Of a stretch of DNA of 64,000 nucleotides, positions 20,414 to 32,508 are shown one piece after another. Position 1 is the first letter of the stretch. The number at the start of each line of letters is the position of its first letter. This stretch comes from Persicaria tinctoria. Taxonomy: Eukaryota > Streptophyta > Magnoliopsida > Caryophyllales > Polygonaceae. The stretch covers positions 27,844,475 to 27,908,474 of the forward strand of contig JBANSL010000009.1 in the NCBI GenBank assembly GCA_037127255.1. The letters run 5' to 3'. The position numbers were made by a program, and so were the translations under genes. The notes under the pieces are model-generated. The model did no database searches. It was given only the letters and a program-made list of their open reading frames with translations, and had not been told where the DNA came from.

Positions 20414-22051
20414 ATGGTTCGCACCCGTGCTACTAATACATCTGATTTTCATTTTGATCCAGAGATCGAGAGAACACTTTCTAGGCTTCGTAGAGAATCT
20501 CGTGGAGATCAGGATAGGTCAGAAAGAGTTGAGATGGCTAATCCGAATCAGACTTTGAGGCAGCTGACTCCCCCGAATCTGACACAACAACCGCTTGCTA
20601 TAGAGTTTCCAGAGCTTGCTGACGGTGTGAGTTTTGAGTTGAAATCTGGACTGATACATTTGCTGCCGAAGTTTCATGGTCTTAGTGGAGAAGACCCTAA
20701 TAAGCACCTAGCAGAGTTTCATGCTGTCTGCACAAGCATGAAGCCGAGGAACGTAACGGATGATCAAATCAAGTTAAGAGCCTTTCCTTTCTCTTTGAGG
20801 GATTCGACTAGTGAATGGCTCTATTACCTCACCCCAGGGAGCATCAACACATGGGCTCAGATGCAGAAAGCCTTCTTGGAGAAATACTTTCTAGCAACAA
20901 AATTGAACAGTCTCAAGAAGAGCATCAGCAACATTGAGCAACATGCTATAGAGAACTTGTATGACTACTATGATAGGTATAAGAAGCTAGTGGCCAGCTG
21001 CCCTTATCATGGCTATTCGAATCAGGACCTCGATCTCTACTTACATGGAGGTCTATTAGATGATGAGAGAAGAATGGTTAATGCTGCATGTGGTGGTAAC
21101 ATCTTGAATAAGACTCTTGTTGGAGCATTTGAGATGTTTTCTGAGCTTGCAGAGGGGGCAAGGCAATTCAGGAAGACATCCTCTAAAATTGTGAGCTCGG
21201 CAGAAGCAGTCTCATCACTCCAGACAGATGTGAATGATTTGAAAGAGATGATGCGAAAATTCATGCTCAATGGGAATCAGCAGCAGGTTAAAGCATGCGG
21301 AATCTGTCAAGATTTTCAGCATCCTACCGATGCATGCCCCATCCTTCAAGAGCCGAATGTTGAATTGAATGCAATGGGGGGCTTTGTCCCCCAAAGGCCG
21401 AGGCATGACCCTTACTCTAATAGCTATAACATTGGCTGGAGAGATCATCCGAACTTTAGGTATGGGAATCCTCAACAACAGCAGTTTAATCAGCAAGGAG
21501 CTCCACCATTCAGACAACAGTATGGACCTAGGCCTCAAGGGCAGAGTTCAAGCTCATCCATGTCAGCTGAGGACATGATCAAAGCTCTGACACAGAATGT
21601 GACTACAATGCAGAACAACATGGTGCAATTCCAACAGAAAACAAAGTCTAGCATTCAGAACTTGGAGAATCAGGTTGGACAGATTGCTGGTGCTTTGGGC
21701 AAGCTGGAGGCTAAGGATTCTGGTAAGTTTCCATCTCAGACTGAGTTGAATCCAAAACAGAATGTGAGTGCTATGACTCTAAGGAGTGGTAAGAACTTAG
21801 AGAGTCGGGATGAGAACACAGTCCTCATAGATGATGAGGAGGAAGAGATGGTGGTAGATGACTCTCAAGCTGCAGAGAGCCCTAAAGAATCTCAAGAGAA
21901 GGACGAAGAGACCATGAAGGTGGTGAGCAAGCCGGACATGCCACCACAGAGTTCATACAAACCAAGCCCTCCCTTTCCTGATGCATTGAGAGATACTCGC
22001 AGCCAGAGAGTGAAAAGGAAATCTTCGAAACATTCAGCAAATGTGAGGTAA
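20414..22051 (+). CDS. Athila gag polyprotein (protease frame shifted)
   Basis: The start is taken at MVRTRATNTSDFHFD (20414) because it follows the PBS-leader and matches the usual Athila gag start; the frame opens 15 codons earlier. The capsid-like region carries LPKFHGLSGEDPNKHLAEFH, then RAFPFSLRDSTSEWLYYL and FLEKYF. A zinc knuckle CGICQDFQHPTDACP sits about two-thirds along, followed by Gln/Asn-rich sequence, a coiled coil (MQNNMVQFQQKTKSSIQNLE) and the typical SAMTLRSGK. Near 21960-22030 the frame slips, so the frame ends at 22051 rather than continuing into the protease. Gag forms the virus-like particle and binds the RNA. Confidence 0.88.
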   Translation: MVRTRATNTSDFHFDPEIERTLSRLRRESRGDQDRSERVEMANPNQTLRQLTPPNLTQQPLAIEFPELADGVSFELKSGLIHLLPKFHGLSGEDPNKHLAEFHAVCTSMKPRNVTDDQIKLRAFPFSLRDSTSEWLYYLTPGSINTWAQMQKAFLEKYFLATKLNSLKKSISNIEQHAIENLYDYYDRYKKLVASCPYHGYSNQDLDLYLHGGLLDDERRMVNAACGGNILNKTLVGAFEMFSELAEGARQFRKTSSKIVSSAEAVSSLQTDVNDLKEMMRKFMLNGNQQQVKACGICQDFQHPTDACPILQEPNVELNAMGGFVPQRPRHDPYSNSYNIGWRDHPNFRYGNPQQQQFNQQGAPPFRQQYGPRPQGQSSSSSMSAEDMIKALTQNVTTMQNNMVQFQQKTKSSIQNLENQVGQIAGALGKLEAKDSGKFPSQTELNPKQNVSAMTLRSGKNLESRDENTVLIDDEEEEMVVDDSQAAESPKESQEKDEETMKVVSKPDMPPQSSYKPSPPFPDALRDTRSQRVKRKSSKHSANVR

Positions 22052-25000
22052 ACATCCCTTTACTTAATCTGATTAAGAGTATTCCTCGCTATGCAAAATT
22101 TCTGAAAGAATTGTGTACAATTAAGAGGAATAAAAAATCTAAGGGAAATCAAAAGATTAGGGTTAGTGAACATGTGTCTGCTGTATTTCAGAAGCGCATT
22201 CCTAAGAAATGTAGCGACCCTGGCATGTTCACTATACCTTGTGTGATAGGTGAAACCCGAATTGAAAGGGCAATGTTGGATTTGGGTGCTTCTATCAATG
22301 TGTTACCTTACTCTTTGTATGAATCTTTAGGACTTGGTCATTTGCTTGAAACTAGGGTAGTGATTCAATTGGCTGATCGCTCTAATGTGTACCCTAAGGG
22401 AGTGATGGAGGATGTTCTTGTGATGGTGGATAAGATGGTCTTTCCCGCTGATTTTTTTGTCTTGGATATGGGACAAGGTAGTCATGAAGCTCCTATTCTT
22501 TTAGGCAGACCATTTTTAAGGACCACGAAAACCAAAATTGATGTGTATTCGGGGTCATTAACAATGGAATTTGATGGTGAGAGGGTCGAGTATAACATTT
22601 ATGATGCTATGAAATACCCCTCTGATGATCATTCTTTGTGCTTCGTTGATGTTCTTGAGCCACTAGTGCAAGATATCTTTGAATTGAATTGTGTGGATGA
22701 TGTTCAAGTTGCTTTAGAAACTCCTCTAGAGGACATTTCTATGGATTATGGATTGTGCACTAACCTGCAGGAAGTTGTGAAGGAGTTAGATGCTTATTCT
22801 AAGCTACCTCTCTCTCCATTGGGCTCAAAACCCATGCTACTAACCTCGCCTAGCGAGAAGCTTTTGCCGTCTATTGTTCAGGCACCGGAGGTAGAGCTCA
22901 AGCAACTTCCGAGTCATCTCAAGTATGTCTTTCTAGGAGAAGGAGAAACACTACCAGTCATCATCTCAAGCAAACTTTCTAAGGAGCAAGAAGGGGAGCT
23001 AGTAGCGGTCCTCAAGGAACACAAAGCGGCTATAGGATGGACCATTGCAGACATTAAGGGGATTAGTCCCTCGACATGTATGCATAGGATCTTATTGGAG
23101 GACGAAGCAAAGCCATCCAGACAACCTCAAAGGAGGCTCAACCCACCTATGATGGAGGTGGTGAAGAAGGAAGTCCTGAAACTTCTCCAAGCAGGTATGA
23201 TATACCCTATCTCTGATAGTGCATGGGTGAGTCCCACCCAAGTTGTTCCTAAAAAGGGTGGGATTACCGTCGTTGAGAACAAACAGGGTGAACTAGTTCC
23301 CACTAGGACACAAACTGGATGGCGTGTTTGTATAGACTACCGCAAATTGAATGCGGTAACTAGGAAAGATCACTTCCCTTTGCCATTCATTGACCAAATG
23401 CTTGAGCGACTTGCAGGTCGTGCTTTCTATTGTTTCCTAGATGGGTATTCAGGTTATTTTTAGGTGGCTATTACACCAGAAGATCAGGAGAAGACGACGT
23501 TTACATGTCCGTTTGGGACATTCGCTTATCGCCGAATGCCATTCGGGTTGTGTATGCGCCGACAACATTTCAAAGGTGCATGGTAAGTATTTTCTCTGAC
23601 TATGTTGAACACTTCATAGAAGTCTTTATGGACGACTTTACAGTCCATGGAGACAATTTTGAGTCATGCTTAGAACACCTTACACTTGTGCTAAAAAGGT
23701 GTGTGGATACCAACCTAGTATTAAACTCCAAAAAGTGCCATTTTATGGTCGAACAGGGTATAGTACTAGGTCATATAGTGTCTGCGAGAGGAATTGAGGT
23801 CGGTAGGGCCAAGGTTGATGTCATTCAGTCCCTACCCTATCCAACTAACGTGCGCGAAGTCCGCTCTTTTCTAGGCCATGCAGGTTTTTATCGCAGGTTT
23901 ATTAAAGATTTCTCCAAGATTTCCTCTCCTCTCTGTGAGCTACTGAAAAAGGATGTGGTGTTTGACTTTAATGGAGAGTGCAAGAAGGCATTTGATGAGC
24001 TGAAGAAGCGTCTGGTTAGTGCCCCGATCATCCAGGCACCAGATTGGTCTCTACCATTTGAGATTATGTGCGATGCGAGTGACTACGCTATTGGGGCTGT
24101 TCTGGGGCAAAAGAATGGGAGAGCATCTCATGTGATACATTATGCGTCCATGACTCTGAATGGTGCGTAGAGGAACTACTCCACAACTGAAAAAGAGCTC
24201 CTAGCAGTGGTTTTCTCATTAGAGAAGTTCAGGTCCTATTTACTTGGCACAAAGGTGATAGTGTATACAGATCATGGAGCTCTTCGTTATCTATTGACGA
24301 AGAAGGAGGCGAAGCCAAGGTTGATCAGGTGGATTTTGCTATTGAGCGAGTTCAACATCGAGATCAAGGACAAGAGAGGCGCCGAAAACTTGGTAGCGGA
24401 TCATCTCAGTAGGCTCATCCAGGGGGATGACAATTGCCAACGACAAGAGCCTATTCAAGGAACATTTCCCGACGATACATTGTTCGTCGTCCAAGCTCTG
24501 AAACCATGGTATGCCCACATTGTGAACTTTCTTGCAACAGGTGAGACTCCTGCTTTCTCCAAGGCTCAAAAGGATAGGCTACGCAGTGAATCGAGGTATT
24601 ATGTGTGGGATGACCCATATCTGTGGAAGCACTGCTCTGATCAAGTCGTCCGTCGTTGCCTTCCTGATAATGAGGTAACATCTGTCTTAGCCTTATGTCA
24701 TTCTTATGCATGTGGGGGACACTTTGGACCCAAAAAGACAGCGAGAAAGGTAATAGACTCTGGATTCTATTGGCCTACTCTTTTTAGAGATGCATATGGT
24801 TTTTGTAAGTCTTGTGAGAGACGCCAAAGAGTTGGAAACATATCCCGGAGGAATGAGATGCCTCAAGCTCCCATGATTTTTTGTGAAATATTTGATGTCT
24901 GGGGCATTGACTTCATGGGACCGTTTCCAAACTCCTTTGTTAATCTTTACATCTTGTTAGCGGTGGACTACGTTTCCAAATGGGTGGAAGCGAAGCCCAC

Positions 25001-25799
25001 CAAAACTGATGATTCTAAGGTGGTGGCAGATTTCTTGAAGAAGAACATTTTTGCAAGGTTTGGAATCCCAAGAGCTTTGATTAGTGATCGGGGAACGCAT
25101 TTTTGTAACAGAATTGTGAGTGCTTTGTTGAAAAAGTATCATGTCACACACCGGGTGTCCACGGCTTATCATCCGCAAACAAATGGCCAAGCGGAATTGT
25201 CTAACAGAGAGGTCAAATCCATTCTTGAGAAGACAATTGCTCCGAATAGAAAAGATTGGAGTATGAGGTTAGATGATGCATTATGGGCTTACAGAACAGC
25301 CTATAAAACACCGATTGGTATGTCACCATATCGGTTGGTGTTTGGGAAGGCATGTCATCTTCCCGTGGAGCTGGAGCACCGAGCCTATTAGGCGGTAAAG
25401 AGTTTCAACATGGATTTTGACGAAGCTGGCAAGGGCCGGAAGCTACAACTACAAGAGTTAGAGGAGCTCCGTCTTGAGGCTTATGATAATGCATCAATTT
25501 ACAAGGAAAAGACAAGAGCTTGGCATGATAGGAACATTTTGAGAAAGGATTTCAAGGCGGGGGATAAGGTCCTCCTATTTCAATCGCGTATGCACCTCTT
25601 TCCTGGTAAGCTCCGCTCCCGATGGTCTGGTCCTTGTGTGGTTGCTCATGTGTTTCCATATGGAGTTGTAGAGATTTATGAGGTTGCCACACACAAAACT
25701 TTCAAAGTCAATGGACAACGCTTGAAATTGTACCATGAGGGAGCTAGTGAAGAAGTCATTGAAGAGTTGGCTCTTAGGGAGCCAGAATCAAAAGAGTGA
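22030..25799 (+). pseudogene. Athila pol: protease, reverse transcriptase, RNase H, integrase
   Basis: The protease site is AMLDLGASINVLPYSLY with ILLGRPFLRT. RT runs from about 23080 (WVSPTQVVPKKGG, CIDYRKLNAVTRKDHFPLPF) to FMDD at about 23625-23636. RNase H has CDASDYAIGAVLG and [16 protein letters not shown]. Integrase has [10 protein letters not shown] and CKSC (HHCC), then a D,D35E triad: [24 protein letters not shown]. The chromatin-side end [18 protein letters not shown] follows. Four lesions: TAG 23461-23463 (CAG expected), a one-base loss near 23550, TAG 24168-24170 and TAG 25389-25391 (Trp expected). All domains are otherwise present, so this is a recently full-length copy. Confidence 0.9.
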
Positions 25800-25839
25800 G
25801 CATGCATTGGGTCGAGCTAACGACCATAACCAAGCACTT

Positions 25840-25857
25840 CTTGGGAGGCAACCCAAG
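25840..25857 (+). promoter_or_regulatory. Hairpin directly at a candidate 5' splice site
   Basis: CTTGGG (25840-25845) and CCCAAG (25852-25857) pair around AGGCAA. The next bases, GTGAGT (25858-25863), complete a consensus AAG/GTGAGT donor. The stem therefore ends exactly at the putative exon-intron border, just after the pol stop. Confidence 0.6.
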
Positions 25858-26781
25858 GTGAGTAGTTTAGATTTGCATTTTTCATTTGTTTTTGTCATTT
25901 TAGTTGTCAATTTCAGGTTTTCTATTTAAAAAAAATCGTCAAATTTGGGGCAAAAGGCAAGAAAAATCCAGTAGGTTACTCGGGTGAAAAGCTCGGCCAA
26001 GCTCTTGGCCAACCCGAGTTTCCAACAGATCTCAAGAAAAAACTCGGGTGGGAGTAAAGAAACTAGGTTGCGTTTATAGAGATCCACCCGAGTTATTTCG
26101 CGTCCCCAATTAAAAAAAAAACAAGAGAGAGAGAAGAAACCTGAAGAACCTCGACTCTCTCTCCCGAGTTCCACGGAGCCAGCGCCCGAGTTCCTTCTCT
26201 CCAGCAACCCAGCCGCCAGCAAATCTCCGTAGTAGTTCTGCGTCCACCGAGCCGCCTTCGTCCAGCCACTTCCGACCCCGTCTCCGGCCACCACCTCCGG
26301 TCAGGCTCTTCCTTTCCTTCCTCTCCTCCATTGAAGTGTTGAGGTAAGTTTTCAAAACCCCCAATTTCTAGGTTTTCTCATATTGCATAAATTTGTGTAA
26401 TTTAGGAGTTGTTTGGGTGAAATTGAACCTTATTTGTGCTATTTTGTTGATCGAAGGGGATTCAGTGTGGAACGTGTCTTGATTTTGTTGTTTGAGATAC
26501 CATGTGGGAGAAGAATTTGCAAAGTGTGATTTATTGAGTTTAAGCATTGAGTTGAATTCCATCTATGCTATAAAATTTGATTTGGTTGTCTTGTTGAGCT
26601 TATTGACATTGGCATTGATGAATTTTGGCTTGCTTCTTATTAACTTGCATTAGTTTTGAAGATTTGAGGTTTGGTTGTGGTTGTGTGGTTGGATATAGCA
26701 CCATTGCATTATTGTGAGCGTTGTTCTTGCCGGGACAACAATTTTTGTGCTTTGTGGGTGTTTGTTGTGTAGGGTGTGCAG
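25858..26781 (+). other. Region between pol and env-like ORF; candidate intron
   Basis: No gene. Donor AAG/GTGAGT at 25858 and acceptor GTGTGCAG at 26774-26781, which lies 15 nt before the env-like ATG, delimit a possible 924-nt intron. It would also allow splicing from an upstream leader. The interval holds several CTCGGGT or ACCCGAGTT motifs (25979-26170), also frequent in the LTR, and a GA/CT-rich stretch at 26125-26340 that could be an internal leader. Splicing of env-like transcripts is known for some plant retrotransposons; here it is inference. Confidence 0.45.
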
Positions 26782-26796
26782 GGGTATCAATTCGTC

Positions 26797-28176
26797 ATGC
26801 CGCCGAAAATATTCCAAAAGAGAAAAAAAGATGCATCATCTTCCTCATCCCGAAGATCTGTAGCTCATGAGCCTCCCACTAGAGTAGGGGAGTCGACCCC
26901 AGAGTCGTTTGGTTTCCGTCTGAGGGATCCCGCGCATCTGACAACTTTCTACCAGTTGAAAGAAAAGGAGTGGAAGGGTACACGCCATCTAGACTTTCAT
27001 TTACTTTCTGAGTTGGGCCTTCGGATTGATGTAGAGCGATTGGCAAGTGCTTTAGGATGGGACGACTTCCTATCTTTTAGTGAGCCTACTTACAAGGGAC
27101 TCACGCCGGAGTTCTTGAGCACACTTGATGTACAGACTCGTGGAGACCCGGAAGTAGCAGAAGAAATATGCACATTTCAGCTTGGAGGACATAAGCGGAC
27201 GCTCACTTTGAATGAAATCAACCAAATTTTTGGTTTCCCAGTGGTGAATGATGACGTCGCGAGATGTGAAAGCCGAGCTATTTGGTGCCCGAACAATTTT
27301 TGGGATAAGATTGCTACAGGACCTAAGTACAACCCTTCATCCTCAAAGGCCTCCTGCATCACTAATCCGACGATTCGGATCTTCCAGCGATTCATGGCCC
27401 ACACTATCTTCGGGCGAGCAGATGGGGAAAACAATTTCCCGAGGAAGGAGTTACTGATGATAGCAGCTGCTTTGTCAAGGAGGCCAGTCAACTCAGCGGG
27501 TTTTCTAATGCATCACTTAGCAACAGTAAGCCATCGAGGTAAGGGTGGTATTGGTATAGGTGGGATTGTCACCAAATTTGCCCGCCATTATCAGATTCTG
27601 CTCACTAGACCTGCTGATATCGAGTCCACTCCATTAGATTTCAACGCTCTACACCATATGAGGATTATTTATCAGCTAAGAGGGGACTACTGTTGGCTCA
27701 TTGGAAGCTCGAAGAGGTTAATGCGCCTTCCGGATGTCAGTCGTACTTCTTTGACAACGGAGGCCAACTAGTCAATTTCAGTGAGGAGGAATGATCTTCG
27801 CCTTGATGATATAGCTATTCGTAAGAGGCCTCGGCATAAAGAGCAAAGTCAAGAAGTGTCAAACGAAGAAGGGGATGAGGAAGAAGAAAGAAATGATGGT
27901 GATGAGGAAGAGGCGGCGGAAAATATGGATTACATCCTTGAGGAGAGGGGCCAGTAGAGCAATGCTTACTTTGATTCCAGGTTTGACACTGTGATGGAAT
28001 CAGTGTCGGGTTTGAGATCTCATATGGATGACCAATTTCGCCTGCTGGGTGAGAGACAAGATGAGCAATTCCGTCAAATGCAGGAACAATTCCAGTTGCT
28101 GAACACCAGATTTGATGCTTGGAACCCTTATGGTTGGCAACATGGATTTCCACCTCCACCTCCGCCACATATGTAG
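26797..28176 (+). pseudogene. Env-like / ATHILA ORF-1 family ORF of the Athila element
   Basis: ATG 26797 gives MPPKIFQKRKKDASSSSS, a basic Ser-rich N-terminus. A conserved domain follows: HLDFHLLSELGLRIDVERL, FQLGGHKRTLTLNEINQIFG, FMAHTIFGRADGENNFPRKE. This matches the ATHILA ORF-1 pattern found downstream of pol in this lineage. A TAG at 27769-27771 and another at 27955-27957 interrupt the same frame. It then continues through an acidic stretch and a coiled-coil-like GLRSHMDDQFRLLGERQDEQ to a Pro-rich end. No signal peptide or clear transmembrane segment is visible, so an envelope role is unproven; the name refers to position. Confidence 0.8.
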
Positions 28177-29699
28177 ATGACTCTGTAAGTGGTTCTTCCT
28201 TTCTCTTTTATTTTTCACATTGAAGACAATGTGTGAATTAAGTGTGGGGGAGGGAACATTTACATGTTTTCATTTAGGTTGCATTGTATATATTTCTTTC
28301 TTTGCATTTCATGTTTATTATTCTTAGTCTTTCATATTAAAAAAAAACAGAAAAATCATATAAAAAGAAAAAAAAATCAGCATGAATGGCATTTTAGATG
28401 CATGACATTCTAGATAACCCCATCTGTACCAATTGTCTTCTTAATCTAATTTTAAGTCCCATGATATGCTTGAATTGTTGATCCTCGTCTAGTTTGTGTG
28501 ATCTATGGGAGCATGAGATAATGGATTGATTGAGCATGTATAACTCTTACATTTTAGGTGTCAATGGAATCCAACAAAAATTTACCTTGTGAGTTTTTGT
28601 TAGCCTTATTAGGACTATGCTTTATGGATGTCCTCTTTGCTTCTTGTGTGTGATACTCTCCAATGTGACTACCTCTGAGAATTGGTATTGATATCTATGT
28701 CAAGGCTGTATATGTTGATCATTACTTGTGATTTTCGCATGATTGAGGCATGATTGTTACTGAGCCATGATATTCCCTATCTTCCCTTGCATATTATCCA
28801 TTGTTTGAAGCCAAATTGAGCCTATTAGCCTATCTTTGTAGCCCCACAAAAATTATCCTTAGCCAATTGTAGCCTGACCCATCCGGGAATTAGGATTCAG
28901 AATTGGTGAAATGATGATTTGAGTTGAGTGAGTGCTTTGAGAATGTGATTATGTATTGTGTTGATTCATTTGGCGCTTATTATGATGATTGGTTCTATGA
29001 ATTTATGTACATATATGTATACTCGGGGCCTAAGGAGAAATAAATTCACTTAGGAGTAAAAGTCGAGAAAGAAAAAAAAAAGAAAAAAAGAAAAAGAAGA
29101 AAAAAAAGAGAGTTTCAATAAAAAGAACCATTCTTCATCATCTTTAGAAATGATTTGGGAGTATTGTTTGGTCTAAAGAAAGTTCTTGTATTGTGTTGTG
29201 CTTGAGGCTTGAATTTGATGGTTTGTGATAAGTTTTTGTTGAGCTTGTAATTGGTTGCTAGGAGCTTAGTTCCCGGATTATGAGCACCACAAGCCAAAAA
29301 CATCATCTACCTTAATTTTCTCACCGAGCCCCATTACAACCCTTACAAGACCTCGTGATGATTATTGCTTGTAATGTCACTCACGGTGAACATTTTGATG
29401 TGGATTTCAATTTTCATGGAGCTTAGTTGCATTGGATTGAGTTTGAGTGGAATTTAATTAGCCTAAACACAAGAGCGATGAGTGAAACACTTTATGTACC
29501 CGGCGAGGTTGGATTGAAATGTGCCTAAGCCTTTGAGTTGCTCAAATACATGTGATGATGTTGATTATTGTCTTATGTCCCCTATTTGGTTTGGATTGTG
29601 TTTTGACGAGGTTAATGCATGAAGAGTGTATTTGTGGGATGTGTGATTGGATTGGTTTGTTTTCTTGAGGACAAGAAAAGGTTCAAGTGTGGGGGAGTT
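28177..29699 (+). other. Athila 3' noncoding region with two polypurine tracts
   Basis: No gene. A first tract, AAGTGTGGGGGAGGG, lies at about 28240-28254. The second, CAAGTGTGGGGGAG (about 29684-29697), adjoins the LTR. Both are preceded by GARGACAA. An A/G-only run lies at about 29063-29112. Confidence 0.7.
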
Positions 29700-31063
29700 T
29701 GATCATGCACATTTAGGTAGTGTTAATATAGGCATTTAGATGTGTTTAGGTAGGGTAAAATGCATGAGTTTAGAGTAATTTTCATGTTTTCATTATGTTT
29801 CAATTAGAGTCGGAATCTACAAGTTTTGTGCATGATTTAAGGTGATTGTGGAAAGGTGGAGCTGAGCTCGTATAAATGATAGAAGATGAGACGGAAATCG
29901 GAGCCTGGAGCAAGAGGGCTGAAGAGCCGAAGAGAGGAGCTAACATATGTGCAAAAGAGTGGAACTGTCAAGAACTCGGGCCGAAATGCAAAGGAACTCG
30001 GCCGAGTTTTGTGAAGGAAACCGAGTTTGTGGATTCAGAGAAACTCGGGTGGAACAAGAAGAAACTCGGCCGAGTTTATTGGCCAACCCGAGTTTTCTTC
30101 CGTTTTTCCAGAAACAGCTGTTTATTTTTATTCTGAATTTATAATGAGTAAAAAGATGAAACGTTAGAGAGTCTTGTACTGGGTGTTTTTGGGGTTTTGT
30201 TTTCAATCGAACGAGGGAACCACGAACAGGTTTAGTACGAGGAAACCATATTGGAACATCTTTTGTGATTTCTCAAGTATGAACAACTAGTCTTCTTTGC
30301 TCGGGGAAATTAATTGAAACTTCAGGTTTTCTATTTCATTGTGAGATTTCCGTTCTTAATACTCTTCGTTGAATATTATCAATTCTTTGCTTAGATTGTT
30401 TAGGATTTTCGTGAATTTCCATTAGTCTGATCAACTGATGTCTTTTCATGATAATCTATAGCTAGATATAGGTAATTTATGGTTGAATTATCTATATTAT
30501 TGTGTAGCAAAGTATAAATCTCTGAAGCTGGTTGATTTAGGGATTTGTATAGAGAATTGATTTGCAATCGATGCAATAACTGGTTGTGTGTGTCGATTGT
30601 CTTTGTTGATTTCCTTTAAGCTTAATCGATTATTGAATTGTATCTTGATAGTTTCAAGATTGTTTGATAATTAGGGTTTTCAGGGTTTGGTTGTCCTGTT
30701 AACTAGATTTGATAAGGAATTGGATTCAAAAGACCTAGTCTTTCCACAACAAAGTATTCAAGAGGAAGTTATCTATTTGATTTCGATGATAAATGAAAAA
30801 ACCTGATTGCTGAGATTGATTGACCTGAGCTATTCTCTCATATTCATTCACTTAATCTGCTTTACTCATTGTTTTGCTTACTATTGCTGCTTAGTTAGTT
30901 CAAACCATCAAAACCCCCCCTTTATTTCTTTTTCATGTTGACGCACTCTGATTTGCATACGAATCATAGACTCTCTGTGGGATCGACCCGTACTTGCCAA
31001 ACTACATTAGTTAGGTTAGTCGGTTATTTGATAGGATTTAAGGCGACTGAAAATACTCTGTCA
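29700..31063 (+). mobile_element. 3' LTR of Athila element (1364 bp)
   Basis: It begins TGATCATGCA after the polypurine tract and ends CTCTGTCA. It has a TATA box at 29871-29878 and perfect short palindromes AACTCGGCCGAGTT (29995-30008) and AAACTCGGCCGAGTTT (30062-30077). The small ORFs at 29876-30144 lie in R-U5 and are not considered genes. Confidence 0.9.
29871..29878 (+). promoter_or_regulatory. TATA box of Athila 3' LTR
   Basis: TATAAATG follows GAGCTCG; it is the only TATA-like site in the first 400 bp of this LTR. Confidence 0.55.
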
Positions 31064-31270
31064 GAAACCAAACGCGGCATAAGGGAAAACAAATGGACTC
31101 CGCATCGAGTTGCATAATGCGGTGTATTTGAAATTCAAAACAAGTTGCGCATCGGGGTGTGGAGAATGGAGTGTATCAAGTACGATTTGTAACCGCAATC
31201 GGTGGTACGACTTTGGAACTCCGATTCCGAGAGCGACGACGGTTTGTGATTCAGACAGGCGGAGAAGAGA
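31064..31270 (+). other. Flank of the Athila insertion, start of the non-retroelement region
   Basis: Composition changes abruptly at the LTR end. GAAAC is the expected right-hand target duplication, but its partner is lost. A CCGCAT...ATGCGG palindrome (31096-31121) is the first of the motif type that fills the next 20 kb. Confidence 0.5.
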
Positions 31271-32485
31271 ATGGCGACTGAAGGGAGTGGCAAAAAGAGG
31301 AGTACAGGAGGTGAGGGCAGCGGTGGAGGGCCGGCTGGTACGCATGTGGTGCTGGTAGCCGGCGACGAGCCGACGATGGAGGAAATCTTCGATTCGTTGG
31401 ACTGGAGAGACGGGGAGAGGGCGGCGATGGAGGCGGAGGAGTTGGGCAGGGCGACGGAGCAGGTGAGGACGATGTCAGTGGGGAAATTAGAGGTCGAGAG
31501 GGCGCCAGAGCAATTAGGTGGCGGGGATTTGGTCGGTGATGGGGACCGGGGTGGAGAGTGTGGAGAAGGGAGTCGGCAGGGGGTCCGGGAGGAGTCGATT
31601 GAGACGGCGTGTGTGGTGATGCAGCGGGAGGAGGAGGAAGATGCGGCTCTGAGCAGGGCAGCAGAGGAGGAAAGGGCGGTGGAGGAAGAAAGGGCTCGGG
31701 AGAGGGATAGGGTTACAGTGAGGGCGGAGGACGCGGACGCAGAGGCTGTGACGGCGGCGGAGGCGGATAGGGTTACAGCGACGGCGGAGGAGGCAGCGAG
31801 GGAGGCGGCGGCGGCAGAGCTGGACAGGGTTGTGGCGGAGGAGACAGCGAGGGTGGCCGCCCCGGAGACGGCGAGTGATTTAGCAGAGGAGGCAGCGAGG
31901 ACGGCGGCGGCGAGGGCGACAGCGGTAGAAGGGAAGAGAGTGTTGCGCCTGCGACCAAGAAAAACATTATTGACGGAGGTAAGTATTGCGTTGATGATTC
32001 TTTTTAGTTTTTATTACTCTTCAATAATGCCTAAGTTTGAATGTTGAGTAAATCGTAATAGTGAGAAAAAAAAAATTTGTTAGTATGTGTGACCTTAAGG
32101 TACCAAATAGAGGTAGAAATAGCAGAATATGGGATATATAATGGTCGGAAAATCGAGAATTAAAATAATCGATAGAAATTGGAGACACGTACATTATAAG
32201 TATATAAAGTTGAGCTGTAATTACATATGCGTAATAGAAAACAGAGAATTCGATGACAAAATGGAGAGTACAAATACATAAATTACAAATGTGGAAAACG
32301 TTATAGTAAACAGAGTGAAATATACATTATAATGTGGAACAGTTTGAATAATAAAAAATAATTATAAATAATGAGAACAATTAAAATGACAGGAGATGGA
32401 GAAGTTCGTGACGGAGTTGCAGGAAAGCTGTAAGCGTGGGCCTGAGAAGGAGATCGGACTAGTGGACGGATTGTTTCAGCCTTAG
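31271..32485 (+). CDS. Acidic Glu/Ala-rich protein, two-exon frame, unrecognised
   Basis: ATG 31271 opens a GC-rich frame (MATEGSGKKRSTGGEGSGGG) that becomes a long Glu/Ala/Arg repeat: AAEEERAVEEERARERD, then AEEAAREAAAAELDR. It is probably helical or coiled. A clean donor (GAG/GTAAGT, 31979) and acceptor (AATGACAG, ends 32392) flank an AT-rich 414-nt intron. Joining them keeps phase and ends at TAG 32483-32485. This may be the N-terminal part of the mobile-domain gene that follows, since it shares strand and composition, but the next exon is in another frame. The repeats could also arise from simple GAGGCGG expansion. Function unknown. Confidence 0.4.
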
Positions 32486-32508
32486 CGCGTGGGAAGTTTG
32501 AGAAGAAG

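Larger units (their letters stand above)
19297..31063 (+). mobile_element. Athila-type Ty3 retrotransposon, 5' LTR truncated
   Basis: The element has a tRNA-Asp PBS, gag, protease, RT, RNase H, integrase and a separate env-like ORF, a long 3' noncoding region, a polypurine tract and a complete 3' LTR ending TCA at 31063. The left LTR starts mid-way, fused to LTR A3, so no TSD can be checked. Gag is nearly open; pol and env-like frames carry several stops. Confidence 0.9.

Noticed and set aside
26797..28176. True viral envelope protein
   Set aside because: No signal peptide, transmembrane segment or fusion motif is visible; only position and the ATHILA ORF-1 pattern support the env-like name.
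31773..31967. Pro/Ser-rich minus-strand frame
   Set aside because: It is the complement of the GAGGCGG-rich exon.
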